Assembly: GCA_001695595.3 (NCBI GenBank)
Contig: MBPM02000027.1
Location: forward strand, 248,001 to 312,000
Direction of reading: 5' to 3'
DNA from: Plasmopara viticola
Taxonomy: Eukaryota; Oomycota; Peronosporomycetes; Peronosporales; Peronosporaceae
Length of the DNA: 64,000 nucleotides
The notes below the pieces were generated by a model. The model worked only from the letters and a program-made list of their open reading frames with translations. It was not told the origin of the DNA and ran no database searches. Of this stretch, positions 1 to 10,023 are shown one piece after another. Within the stretch, counting starts at the first letter, position 1. The number at the start of each line of letters is the position of its first letter. The translations under genes and the position numbers were made by a program.

Positions 1-342
1 TGCTGGTCGTTTACGACGGTATAAAAAAATATTATGAAGTATTTTTATACTCTGGTGCGACGGCACAAATCTGCACTCACCCGATATAGGTAAAGCGATT
101 CTTTAAGAGGAGGCAAAGGAAACAAGTCAGTTAAATACGACTAGAACGCTAGTCAGTCCTAATTGTTCATAAGCTCTAAATTAACCTGGCTGTCAAATTT
201 AAAGATTTAGACAGTACGAAGTCATATCTTGTCCTGAATATGGACATGTATGGCTTTATCCTGGTCATACCGCACGTGCACTCGATCAAATGAGGGCTTT
301 AGTTAAGTTTGTTTTCACTTCTGCTTGCGTACGCCTCTTTGC

Positions 343-730
343 ATGAAAGCCACGCAGCTAGCTACTCGCCAAAACCAATCATGGAGGGTCAAAGGTACGA
401 ATATTCTCACAGAGGTTTACGCGACGACGCTTTTTAGAAGGCAAAAAAGCCTCGCTGGCAGCATCAATTACCGTAGACACTGAAGATGTATCTTTAATGT
501 GAATTACATAGAGCTACCAACTGTGGGTAATTAAGCGCTTTAAGCGGGCCGTTGGAGGGCCAGGTTTTAGAGCTTGCCTTTTGCACCACAGGCGCAGCCT
601 TTGTTGCTGGTGCGGCTGTTGGTCTTGTTATGACAGTTTTATTTATCGGTAAACATCACTCACCACTCACCAATTGAATATGCTTTAATCTTTGGCAGGG
701 AGGCCGCTGCGTAAGGTCAAGATTTCGTAG
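343..730 (+). CDS. Small single-span membrane protein (three exons)
   Basis: Model of 72 residues from exons 343-472, 592-648 and 699-730. Splice phases close exactly, and the reading frame is open from the ATG at 343 to the TAG at 728-730. The N-terminal half is basic and hydrophilic. The C-terminal half carries one hydrophobic, Gly/Ala-rich segment (AAFVAGAAVGLVMTVLF) followed by a basic tail (RPLRKVKIS), as in a tail-anchored or small inner-membrane protein. The introns are 119 and 50 bases with GT-AG ends. I do not recognise the family. It sits upstream of the MORN gene on the same strand, about 435 bases away. The gene is short and has no family match, so it rests on frame, phase and the membrane segment only. 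Confidence 0.42.
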
Positions 731-1164
731 TATCACAGCACAAAAAAGCAAGCAGGCTTGCTTTCCGCTTATAAGAGCTCTAAAAGTGCTTTACCTTGTC
801 GGCATTTTGTATTACTAAGGCAATTTGAAAGGCATTATGAGATTTTGCCTACATTGCGGAAGCAAGTTTAGATTTTATAGCATTATACGTGAGACCAAAA
901 CTGGAATAAGACTTGAAACTAATTAGTCTTTAAACGGAAATCTGCTGCGCAGTTAAGATTGACCGGATGGTCGAATGTCTTCCTGCACACATCCTCTATG
1001 TCTTTGTACTTTTGCTAAGCTCATTCATAAATCGTAGTGTGATACTTATCGCAACAACGTGTTACTGAGCCTTGAAATCTGATATCTACCTGTCGAAATG
1101 AGTAGTATGTATGCGGTAAGATTATATGTTGAGAATCTAAATCTTGAAAAGTCGCGATCGAACC
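731..1164. other. Intergenic, nothing recognised
   Basis: AT-rich spacer between the small membrane protein and the MORN gene. No coding continuity, tandem repeat or RNA gene was seen. The promoter of the MORN gene presumably lies here. Confidence 0.5.
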
Positions 1165-1946
1165 ATGAGTGATGGCGCGGTAAGACGCGGATCAATTGTA
1201 CTGACAATTAATAGTGCACTGTATAATCATGCAATCCGTAGGAATATTCTGTTGTTTACGTGGATGATAGTCCAGAGGAAGCCAAGTACTTGCGCCGCGA
1301 GGGCCGAGTAAGTATCACTTACACAAATGGAGACACATTTGAAGGAACAATCGGTCCAAATCGCTTAAAACACGGTGAAGGAAAGTATACTTGGAGAGAA
1401 CGCAGTGCAGAAGGCGAATGTGAGACAATTTAGCGATGTTGGTGCTATTGCTACCTTCTAACTTGTCTGTTGCAAGTGTCCGTGCTTGCGACATTCGAAG
1501 GAGCATACGTAAGCGGCAAGAAGAATGGACTTGGAAAGATGACGTTCTCCAATGGAGACGTGTACCATGGAGAGTGGATGGCAGACAAAATGTCGGGCGA
1601 AGGTTCCTTCATGTACGCGAACGGGGACATTTTTAGCGGTACATTTGAGAACGGTATCCGCTCTGGCAACGGCACGTACGAGTTCGCAACAGACAAGAGT
1701 TTGTTTACAGGTGATTGGGTCGACGACACTATTACGAACGGAAAATGGATTTTTAAAGACGGCGGCTCGTACATCGGGAGCTTCAAGGATGGACATCCAA
1801 TCGGAAATTGCATCATCAAGTTCCCGAATGGTCTTCAGCAAGATGGCGAATACGTCCAGGCGCAGGCAACGAATGAAGCCGGCGAAGAGGCATTAGTATA
1901 CAAATTTGTGGGCGGCACGATTGTCAAAAGTGCGCTTGTCTCGTAA
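1165..1946 (+). CDS. MORN-repeat protein
   Basis: 220 residues from exons 1165-1179 (MSDGA), 1242-1419 and 1477-1946; the phases close exactly. The protein is built almost entirely of MORN repeats (membrane occupation and recognition nexus), seen as repeated YxNGDxFEGxx, YVSGKKNGLGKMTF, YHGEWMADKMSGEGSF and FSGTFENGIRSGNGTY units. Roughly six to seven units cover residues 20-185. MORN arrays commonly act as scaffolds at membranes or cytoskeletal structures, and short all-MORN proteins are frequent in flagellate protists. No catalytic domain is fused, so a phosphatidylinositol-kinase role is not supported. The stop is 84 bases from the stop of the convergent CWC15 gene. Confidence 0.85.
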
Positions 1947-2029
1947 TGCTACAAGGTATGATTGGCATCCATAAAAAATGTATAATTTCTTTCGATAAAT
2001 TGATAAAAAATGTCGGTCCGAAGCTTCAT

Positions 2030-3038
2030 TTATTGAATGTACTTGCTCAGGAAGCGACGATGAAAGTCATTGCGGATTGTGTCGTTGATAAAGCGCTTTT
2101 TAACGTCCGGTTCATTGCGATATTGGTTTCTGAAAACCACATCATCGTTCCACCGACGCTTCATCTTTGCACTCCCCGCACCTTGTTGCTGCGTCAACGG
2201 ATTTCCTTGTAAAATTGCTTCACGTGACTGCTGCTCTAGAATCTTTCGTTCCTCCTCTTCATGTTTAACCCGCTCCTCCTCACGCTCTCGTTTTATTTTC
2301 TCTAGTTCTCGCAGCAACTCTGCTTCTTCATCTTCATCATCGCTGCAGCCGATGAGACCATAAACGCGTAAAAAAATACTAAACATTTACAATTAAAGTG
2401 CCGAGCATTACGCACCTGTCACTATCGGAATCGTCTGAGTCTTCAGAGTCAGCCCCATCATCTGCATCATTGTATCTGCTTGCAACTTCTTTTAACTGCG
2501 ACTCACGTTTTTCTGCCTCAGTGTCGCCTAGCAGCAAAATCTTCTTATTCTCCTCAAGCCGACGCAGCTTATCTATGCGATAAAGTCCGTCGACACAATT
2601 GAGCTCTGGAATTAATAACAGTAGCGATCATGTGTCTACATACCTTGAGCTGTGTTTACCTTTTGACCTTTCTCTAGCTCGTACTTTTCCTCCTTGCGCT
2701 CCAATTCTTCGCGCAGGTCCAGCAACTCCACCTCGTTCGCAGTGCCTTGTCCAACCTGTCTATTCTCCACAAAATGCATTCCAAGCATACATAAGTCTTT
2801 CATCAATCGTAGCACTCATGCACTTCGTCTCTACCGAATTTTAAGACGTCTGTGAGCTGGAAGGTCGCGCGCCGAGACCTGGTCGCTTAACTTTCCTGCA
2901 GCATCATGTTAAAACGCCATTTAACACATTAAGATCTTTACTTAGCACGTGAGGATTGATTGTACCTCCTGCATGCCAGCCTCCTTCATTAGACTGGCCT
3001 ACGGCGGCATGCCACGTCGGGCGGTGTGCGGTCGTCAT
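2030..3038 (-). CDS. CWC15: CWC15 spliceosome-associated protein
   Basis: 244 residues in five exons: 3038-2966, 2895-2835, 2759-2660, 2603-2416 and 2342-2030. Introns are 70, 75, 56 and 73 bases and all phases close. The start is the ATG that opens the family N terminus MTTAHRPTW. Diagnostic blocks in order are the RDLPAHRRLKIRQ segment (about residue 35), a Glu/Lys coiled stretch, an acidic Asp/Ser cluster (about residues 130-145), and the conserved tail KRRWNDDVVFRNQ ... KRFINDTIRNDFHRRF with final KYIQ. CWC15 (Cwf15, human CWC15) belongs to the Prp19/CDC5L-associated part of the activated spliceosome. Length and both termini match the family, so this looks like a complete functional gene. 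Confidence 0.95.
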
Positions 3039-3906
3039 TCGGTTGTTCTTGCCAAACCTATCTAGTCTTATTAAGTCCTTTTAAGTCCTATTAAGTCCTG
3101 TTTAATTCAGCCGTCATTGAGTAATTTGTAGAAAAAAGCAATCGTTATGGAAATATTGCCAAAGGCGACGCAATTAGAGATTATCCCTGGTTTGTATAGT
3201 GAAATGGTCTTCTTTTGCAATATTCCCAATTGTTTTTTTGTCGTTAAGCACTAGAGATTATGGCATGGATGCACGTAGGAAGGCCTCTTTACTACGAGAA
3301 AGTGCCAATTTATCGTATCAATATAATATGGCTGCCAATTTCCGTATTGTTACGAAAGAGAAAATAGCAGATGAGATACTTTGGCATCAGTAAACGAACA
3401 CAAGGTTGTTAATGCGAGCAAGGACACACATGGCAGTCACTTCTTTATCACGCCTCGTTAATTGAAACGAACGAAGAGTTTGGAGATCAGCCCCCATTGT
3501 AGTCGTGGTGATCGAGGCTCACACCATAAAAAATAATCGTCTTTTGTGATTTATACATAGAGAAAAATGACGCGGTCGGATGACGGAAGGTGAAGAAGCA
3601 AAATAGCAGGACTTAAAGCGAAAGACGGATTGACGGTGCGAGAGGCTATTAAAAATAGTCTTTAACAGCATTAGTTTGCATCGAAAGTAGAAAACCAAAA
3701 TTTGCTAAATTATCGGAAGCCAGTTCAAGCAAGGAGTAAAGAAAGTCGCGGCCATCAAATATGGTGTGTGGATACCGAGCTATTCACTCAAGGATGAATT
3801 ACGCTCTATTATACTTTAATTGATATAAATGAGTTTAATCTCTATTAGTGCTAGTTGTGATAGCTTTCAAAAAAAAAGACCGTTACGTGTCGCTGTAAAC
3901 GTGTAC
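3039..3906. other. Intergenic with a short direct-repeat cluster
   Basis: This spacer between CWC15 and the membrane-protein gene holds three to four near-tandem copies of a TTAAGTCCTnT unit at about 3066-3105 and a cyclophilin-like relic (separate entry). No open gene was found. Confidence 0.5.
3200..3600 (+). pseudogene. Cyclophilin-type peptidyl-prolyl isomerase relic
   Basis: Between about 3408 and 3463 the plus strand reads NASKDTHGSHFFITPR and then hits a stop. This matches the cyclophilin core NAGKDTNGSQFFIT, which contains substrate-binding and catalytic-pocket residues. Just upstream, in another frame, EKIADEILWHQ resembles the GEKFADENFxxKH block that precedes that core in cyclophilins. 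The frames are broken by stops and shifts, no start or splice set joins them, and the downstream part of the fold is not readable. I infer an old duplicated or retroposed gene fragment. A rapidly diverged intron-rich gene is the alternative but is less likely. Confidence 0.4.
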
Positions 3907-5005
3907 CTAATGAGTGATTCCCTCAAGTAGCGGGTTGAATTGAAGTCCCAGAGCGATACCAAGAATTATCAAGTGTGGTACACCGTTAGCGACGAGATTT
4001 CCTGCTACGGCAAGAAATGGGATGTACAGCGCGGGGTGGTGGTGGTCTAACAAATGAAGCAACGGGATCTTGATGTCTTTCCAGAACTCATAGCCTCCGT
4101 TCACATTGAGGTACACGACGTGCTCACTGTCAGGTGTGCGCACTTGAAACGGCGTCAAAGCTCGGCAGAAAATCGCCAGAAAAGTGGTCAAGATACACGA
4201 GCCGACGAAGCTTGAGCCGTGCATACCACCATGACCACATGTAAGCTGTCCAATTAGTCGTAAGAAAGTTGAGGATGCTACACCGTATCATAGTTGACGT
4301 ACATAGAGGCACACTGGCAAAAACCACACGTGATGAGCTGCAAAGAACCTTTTTGAAAACGAGCGATTTTCTGGGTACGTCTGGTACTTCAAGGCGCCAG
4401 TCTTGAACTTGCCACAAAGCACAAATGACAACATATCAATGTACCAAAGGACATGGTCTCCCGAAACTGTAACCATCTATAGCGTAAAACGCATCATTTC
4501 ATCAATCCCACAATCTGCTATGGGCTTTGAAGTGGGAGTTGCATCCTCAACTCACCGTCACGCCAACAAGAAAAGGTTTATGAAGATATAGCGCCATGAC
4601 CACTAGCACTAGGGAAACATTGCACGCCCACAACATTTCGTATAAGCTGTAGGTGCCTGATGCATTCATTTAGTTAGTCATACACCTCATGAAGAAACCA
4701 ATATTAGTTCGTACCGTGTTCGTAAAAGCGGCAGATTGGCATCATTATTGTGTACAGCGCAACAAGAGCCCTCACTTTACTGAATGCAGTAATTTAATAA
4801 CATTAAGTGACGCAGAGAAAATATTGTGACGTGGCAAATGCACGAACGGGAAGCTAAAGTTCTTGTTTTGGTCCTCCGCTGCAAAGTAATTGTCCATCCA
4901 AAGCACCAACCAAAAGACGATAGCGTATCCCAACACCACGATGGCAAGTACACGGGGAAGGTCTTTCTGTGATACGCGCACGGGCACAGGAGGAACGGGA
5001 GGCAT
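3907..5005 (-). CDS. Multi-span membrane protein, ELO-like layout
   Basis: Five exons can be read from the ATG at 5005 (MPPVPPVPVRV) to the stop at 3907. The protein has about five to seven hydrophobic segments: LAIVVLGYAIVFWLVLW near the N terminus, an LYEMLWACNVSLVLVVMALYL segment, a YIDMLSFVLCGKF segment, an FFAAHHVWFLPVCLYL segment, and two near the C terminus. A 57-base intron (4263-4319 region) joins LPVCLY to LTCGHGGMHGSSF. The order of an acidic YIDM helix, then AHHVW, then a Gly-rich GHGGMHG stretch recalls fatty-acid elongase (ELO) proteins, whose hallmark is a HxxHH box. The box is not canonical here, so the function is unproven. The junction between the first and second exons is uncertain. 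The gene ends 150 bases from the CWC15 island spacer and starts 80 bases from the PTH stop. Confidence 0.6.
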
Positions 5006-5085
5006 GATGAAAACTTGTAATCGAGTAAGTGCCAGCTCACTTTTTAACATGTGTACCGAAACTTTACCGGTATTCTGCCTATCAA

Positions 5086-6188
5086 TTAACGACGCGAGAT
5101 ACCGTACTGCTGCATGTAGCTCTGCAAATCCATGCTGTTAGCGCACGTAGTAGCTTGCGCCAGGCCTCGGTGCAAATAGAGCCGCATCAACTCATTTATG
5201 TAGCGTAGCAAGTCCGGCATAGAATCCTGCTCGTTGCCGTTAAAGCGTCCGAGGACGTACTTGGTCATTGCCGTCCCTGATGGGGCGCCGCTATTTCCTC
5301 CTGTGAACCAGTATGGTGCACCTACGCCGATGCGAAGTCGAGCGAAACGTTCAGTACCTGAGCACTTGATTATGTCTCGTACGCCATTTTGGCCGCCTGA
5401 GCCTCCTTTTGCTTTGAAGCGGCACTCGCCGAACGGTAGCGCGACGTCATCCGCGACCACAAGCAACTCGTCTTGTCGATTTAAAGCCAGCGGGTTCCTT
5501 TTCAATTGCCAGCGGTGAGACTGCATGAAGGCTCGGACGGCAGTACCCGAACAATTCATGTAGGTCGTTGGTAGCAGAAGGGCAACGTTCACTTCTTCGT
5601 GTGGGACGCCTTCCTTGAGAGTCCGCTGTTTGGCACGCTTTGATGAGCGGTTCACCAAGTCATCAACCGGGTAAGCGCATCTTTGGTCGGCTGCACTCTG
5701 TTGGAACGCAAGGCGAAATCGTACGACATTGCCATGGCTTCTTTTTTCATGCTGTAACTTCAAGTGTTCTCCCTGTGATCCAAAGGTAGCGACAAAGCTT
5801 AGATGTAAAATGCTAAAGCCTGTAAAGTAGCTGAAAGCCACTCACCGTCACTTGTGACGCATACGTTTCTAAAAAATGCCTCACCGCAACAAAGCCAATA
5901 TTATGTCTGAGTCACGCGTACAACACAAATCATTTAAAATCCATCGTATAAATCATAAAAAGCGGTTGTGCAGCATCGGTACCTGGTGTTGGTGAACTTG
6001 TCGCCAGGGTTGCCCAGCCCTACGATGAGCTTGCGAACGTGTTCGTACTCGGATGGAGACTTCGCAACTCCAGTATCTTCGCTGTTTCTCTCAATCTTAT
6101 GGTCGCATAAGCGTAGAGTTGAAGTGGAGATGCTGGACACGAGCAGTTTTTTGCGCTGCCGAAGCGAAAAATGCAGTGACCTAAACAT
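5086..6188 (-). CDS. Peptidyl-tRNA hydrolase, mitochondrial type
   Basis: 317 residues in exons 6188-5983, 5906-5846 and 5772-5086; introns are 76 and 73 bases and phases close. Pth-family (bacterial-type) enzymes cleave the ester bond of peptidyl-tRNAs that drop off the ribosome. Visible motifs are [13 protein letters not shown] (catalytic Asn), RHNIGF (catalytic His region, split across an intron), [24 protein letters not shown] (catalytic Asp), and [13 protein letters not shown] with RLRIGVG. I chose the ATG at 6188 because it opens [14 protein letters not shown], a basic, Ser/Leu-rich, acid-free leader typical of mitochondrial import. Upstream ATGs would overlap the divergent KDO-8-P synthase. 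The insert with Arg/Lys runs between RHNIGF and PTTYMN is longer than in bacterial Pth. Confidence 0.9.
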
Positions 6189-6254
6189 TTCGATTGATAA
6201 AATGACAATCATCTCCATCAATTCTTTTTTGTCTAAAATACCCATTTTTGTAAA
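6189..6254. promoter_or_regulatory. 66-base bidirectional intergenic region (PTH / KDO-8-P synthase)
   Basis: Only 66 bases separate the two divergent start codons, so 5' leaders and core promoter elements of both genes must overlap here or extend into the neighbouring coding sequence. No clear initiator motif was recognised. Confidence 0.5.
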
Positions 6255-7357
6255 ATGTATCCACACCGCCGCGCACTGGCAGAGACGTTGCGTCAGGCGT
6301 CTCCGTTCTTTCTTATCGCTGGTCCGTGTGTACTCGAGTCCAAAAACATTGTCATGGCTATCGCTGAACGGTGCGTGTATCAGCAGTATATTTATCCCAC
6401 TACGATCCACATTTCGCCAAATAATGCCTGCAAAATGTGTCAATCGCAGCTTGGCTAAAATTCAAAAAAAGCTGCAAATTCCTGTTATTTTCAAGGCGAG
6501 CTTTGACAAAGCGAATCGTCAGGACCTCAACAGCTTTCGAGGTCCTGGACTGGAGTGTGGACTGGAGATGTTGCAGCAAGTGAAGGATGCAACTAGTCTA
6601 CCAGTGCTCACGGACGTTCACGAGAAGCTCCAAGTGGCTCCAGTGGCTAAGGTAGCGGATATAATTCAGATTCCAGCATTTCTGAGTCGACAGACAGATC
6701 TACTTGTAGCCGCTGCGACTTCGGGAAGACTGGTGAATCTCAAAAAGGGACAAATGCTTTCAGCAGAGACAATGGTACACCGAAAGTCTTGACCATGTCC
6801 AAAAAAGAGCCTTTTGACGCTTTGAAATTATTGTAGCTGCTAGCCGCAAAAAAAGTTGCGATTTCTCAAGGAGACACTGGTGCGGCGCCATTTAACACAC
6901 ATCTGATTAAAATTGTGGCTGACATGAGCACTTATCACAGACTTATTGCTTACAGAGCGTGGGACTATGTTTGGCTACGGAGATTTAGTGGTGGATGCAA
7001 GAAATCTTCCAAAGCTACGACGTTCCAATGGCTTAATTGTTCAGGATGTCACTCATAGGTAAACCTCACGAGCGCAACGCCATGTAGCAAAATCTAATGT
7101 GGCAATTGGCCTATTGTAGTGTTCAACGACCTAGTGGCATTAACACCAAAGCCACTACCAGTGGGGGCGATCGCGAATTTATCCCAACAATAGCGAGAAT
7201 GGCTGCGGCTGTTGGTGTCGACGGCTTTTTTTTCGAAACGCATCTTGACCCGACAAAAGCCCTCTGTGACTCGGCAACGATGTTACCAATCGACGAGCTC
7301 GAGCCTCTTCTAGAAGAGCTTATTGCAATATCCAATGCCTCCAAGGCCTTAACATAG
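6255..7357 (+). CDS. kdsA: KDO-8-phosphate synthase (metal-dependent class)
   Basis: 274 residues from exons 6255-6370, 6450-6774, 6837-6879, 6956-7058 and 7120-7357; all phases close. The enzyme condenses phosphoenolpyruvate with arabinose-5-phosphate to give KDO-8-phosphate, a sugar used for lipopolysaccharide in bacteria and cell-wall polysaccharide in plants. Motifs in order: [79 protein letters not shown], and FFETHLDP with ALCDSA. Residue 25 is Cys in AGPC; together with the His of DVTHS, the Glu of FFETH and the Asp of ALCDSA it matches the four metal ligands of class II enzymes such as Aquifex. Plant and E. coli forms carry Asn at that Cys. The block before ERGT is a few residues short, so exon 3 borders could shift. 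Confidence 0.93.
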
Positions 7358-7365
7358 TGGTGGGT

Positions 7366-8319
7366 TTAAGCAAATATAGCTTGAAGATGGTCTGAATCTC
7401 GCAGGCTCTCTTCGACAACAGGCAATGGGTGCTCTTTCCTCCATATCTTCCTCAGCATCCTATTAATTTTCCTGTTAAATCGGTCGGGTCGAGGCTGCCT
7501 CGTTTTGGGGTTTACTGTCGGGCGACGAGGCTTCGGTATCTTTGGCTTGCGAGGAAGTCGATGGCGCATGTGGTCATCGACTTCGTGCGGTGTAGTGAGG
7601 AGTTCAAGAACTTCAGCCCGTGCGCCAATATATTGCTCCATACACGACATATGTTTGACCTTTCGCATCATCTCATGTCTGTACTGGTCAGCTATGACCT
7701 CAGTAAATGTTCCTTTACGTACGTCTTCGACCTTAATGGCGGGCAAATTTTGCTCTTCTCGCTTTTCCGGCGAAATTTCGTATTCATACAAGCAGTCAGA
7801 TATCTTGTGAAACTTTAAGTGGTCAGAAATGGCAAGTTTTCTCTGTGTAGCAATGTTTTTGAGGGTATTCGGAGCGCAAATTTCTGTTGGTCGTTTGACC
7901 AATATCCGTTCTTCCACTTGCTTGCTACTCTTTGCTGGATCAGTTTGGGGTCTTTCAACTTGGTTCGTGGAGATATTTGAATTTCGAAGACTTTGTGAAG
8001 CTGACAAATTGAAAGGTGTTGGCTTAAGTGCCAAGGTTGCATAAGAAGCGCCAGGCTTGCACTCAGTATGAGTCGAATCTGCGCTCGTCGTCACGTTGGG
8101 TTCCCCACTAGATAGATCCACTGGAAGGATACTACATGTCATACTGATACTTGTCTTTGCCGGTACGCCAAGCGACTTCTTGTTCCTCTTCGCATTGACT
8201 TTCTTCTGTCGATCTTCTTGTTTTTTCTTCGACGCCGACAGTCCCGGGCAGCATGCGTCTCCAGTCGTGTGATCCGCATTTCCACACCAACCACACAGGC
8301 ATTTTCCGTCAAGCATCAT
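7366..8319 (-). CDS. Hypothetical protein with N-terminal CCHC-like cluster
   Basis: Single open exon of 317 residues. At residues 7-24 it carries CLCGWCGNADHTTGDACC, which fits a zinc-knuckle-like spacing (C9-x2-C12-x4-H17-x5-C23). This is followed by a highly basic Lys/Arg segment (residues 30-50) that could be a nuclear signal. The middle is polar and low in hydrophobics. The C-terminal part holds a helical, charged block (EVIADQYRHEMMRKVKHM) and a Pro/Arg-rich stretch RLPRKPKIPKPRRP, ending RKIWRKEHPLPVVEES. I do not recognise the family; nucleic-acid binding is an inference from the cluster and basic charge. Its stop lies 8 bases from the stop of KDO-8-P synthase (convergent), and its start is 52 bases from the stop of the next minus-strand gene. 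Confidence 0.7.
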   Translation of the reverse strand: MMLDGKCLCGWCGNADHTTGDACCPGLSASKKKQEDRQKKVNAKRNKKSLGVPAKTSISMTCSILPVDLSSGEPNVTTSADSTHTECKPGASYATLALKPTPFNLSASQSLRNSNISTNQVERPQTDPAKSSKQVEERILVKRPTEICAPNTLKNIATQRKLAISDHLKFHKISDCLYEYEISPEKREEQNLPAIKVEDVRKGTFTEVIADQYRHEMMRKVKHMSCMEQYIGARAEVLELLTTPHEVDDHMRHRLPRKPKIPKPRRPTVNPKTRQPRPDRFNRKINRMLRKIWRKEHPLPVVEESLRDSDHLQAIFA

Positions 8320-8371
8320 AGCTTTCGTCGAGCTGTAGCATTCACATCACATACAACACTTGAGTCAAACT

Positions 8372-9899
8372 TTAAAGGCGACGTCGTAAAATATTAACCA
8401 TGGTTCTGGACGCGTACATAGTGAGTATCAATCCTGGATTTGCCAGGGCTAGATTTATTCGCGTCTTACGCCAAATCTCTCGAGCACCAGCCAATTTGCG
8501 AAATTTACTAAAGGTTTCTCGAATGTAATCTCTAGCATGCATGAAGAAGAACTCCTTCCACGTTTCCCTCTGTCATCAAAGAATATCATCAATCAACACT
8601 TGCGAATAGAATTCAAATTTTAATACTTACGTCCATAACGAGAGCTTTCACGTCAGTGACTATATGTACACCAAACCCACAAAAGATAATTAATGTACAA
8701 AGATTTGTCACAAGACTTAATGCTAGCTCACCGGCTAGTAGATTGGTGCTACAAAAGGGTTGATTAAACATGATTGGATACTCGGCGCAGATGTCGTGGT
8801 CCTGATACAAAGTGAGTTCGAGCTCTGCTAGCTGTCGTAGTTTGGAGGCATGTCGTTTTTCCCCAAGATCCTGCATTGTTTGATTCAATACATTGCTTTT
8901 AAGTTCTGCACAGCGCTGAACGTTTCCGTTGTGGCTCAAAAATTGGATCGTCGGCACTGTTTCCTGTACCAACCCCGCGTAAATGAAAAAGACCCCCTGG
9001 GGCTCGGTCCCAAGTCGAGCGAGGTAACTATTTGCTGGGAAGTGAACTTGCCTAAGGCGGTTTAACAGCCGATTAAGCTCATTATGACGCCAGCCTTCAA
9101 AAAAAAACATGGTCTCTAAAAATTCAATCTGCGTGAAGTCGAGGTGCGAAGAGTTTGTCATGCGAATGAGACGTTGATATGCCCCTCTCTTGAGACAAAT
9201 AAAAGAGGTTGGCTCATCACACGTAACCGTACACGATCGCCGTGCCGTAGGATCCATCACTGCCAGCTCCCCGAAAGTACCCCCATCAGTAATGTGCTTG
9301 ATAAACGTGCCGTATTGATCTAGTTTTGTTGTCCCCTCGTCTTCATATAAAGATGCCAATCTATAGTCGAATTCATCGTCAGATGAATATTTTGGCTTCG
9401 GTTTCGCATTAATAAACAGTGACACTGAGCCAGTAAGTATAATGTAGAAAGTATCGCCGTAGTCACCTTGATAGCAAACAACGCCTTGAGCCGGTAATTT
9501 AAGCAAAGTCATCTCTCGACAGATAGTTTTGCAGATAATTTCTTGAGCGCCGTGGAATATTTTGTTGGTGCTGCCATTTTTGAGCACCCAATCGTACAAT
9601 GTGTCAATGTCAAGAGCGTCACGTTCCTCTGGGGCTCTCAGCAATACGTGACAAATCTCATCCACTTCTTTCTGGCGCTGGTTTTGTGTCGAGGACTCAG
9701 ACCCAATTTGGTCTTGATGTTGTTGTGATAAAGACAATTTCTTTTCAGATACAGGTAATTGCTTGATTGCTGCTGAATGCTTAAAGGTTTTCCTCGGTAG
9801 CAAGCAAGGTTTTGCAGCATCATGAGGAGCAGGATGCGATACTTCCATCACAGAATCTAGACTATAACTGGACAAATTCTGCTTTAAAGTGAACTCCAC
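8372..9899 (-). CDS. Cyclic nucleotide-binding domain protein
   Basis: 488 residues in exons 9899-8631 and 8569-8372, joined by a 61-base intron in phase 0. A polar N terminus (residues 1-85) is followed by a cNMP-binding fold. Its N-terminal helix is EERDALDIDTLYDWV, then GDYGDTFYIILTGSVSLFI, and a phosphate-binding cassette FGELAVMDPTARRSCTV, which keeps the Gly-Glu of the canonical cassette and an Arg close to the expected site. A second, weaker half (FLETMFFFEGW ... GVFFIYAGLVQE) looks like a decayed second cNMP domain. A long insert in the first domain is acidic. The second exon adds a basic helix-rich tail (RETWKEFFF ... RTMVNILRRRL). No kinase or channel domain is seen. Oomycetes have several stand-alone cNMP proteins; ligand binding is not proven here. 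Confidence 0.85.
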
Positions 9900-10023
9900 C
9901 TGGCAGCTTTTCTATTAATACTGCACCGTAAAATATCAATGCACTAAAAATATGTGGCCAAGAGCCCCATCAAAAATCGTGACACCTTCAATACATTTTA
10001 GCACGAAAAGGCTGGTGAAAATT
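9900..10023. other. Short intergenic spacer
   Basis: 124 bases separate the start of the cNMP gene from the stop of the next minus-strand gene. No motif was recognised. Confidence 0.5.

Noticed and set aside
1451..1841. Two long minus-strand frames opposite the MORN gene
   Set aside because: They mirror the regular MORN repeats of the plus strand and contain no domain or splice sites of their own.
2070..2363. Ser/Arg-rich plus-strand frame resembling an SR protein
   Set aside because: It is the antisense of the Glu/Lys coiled region of CWC15; the opposite-strand model closes perfectly.
4288..4417. 25-base intron in the membrane-protein gene joining to an SILNFLTTNW frame
   Set aside because: A 57-base intron with a CTAAT branch site from the same donor restores the frame that continues to the C terminus.
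5968..6792. Long plus-strand frame starting upstream of KDO-8-P synthase
   Set aside because: Its first part runs antisense through peptidyl-tRNA hydrolase exon 1 and through the synthase intron; the spliced model fits the family far better.
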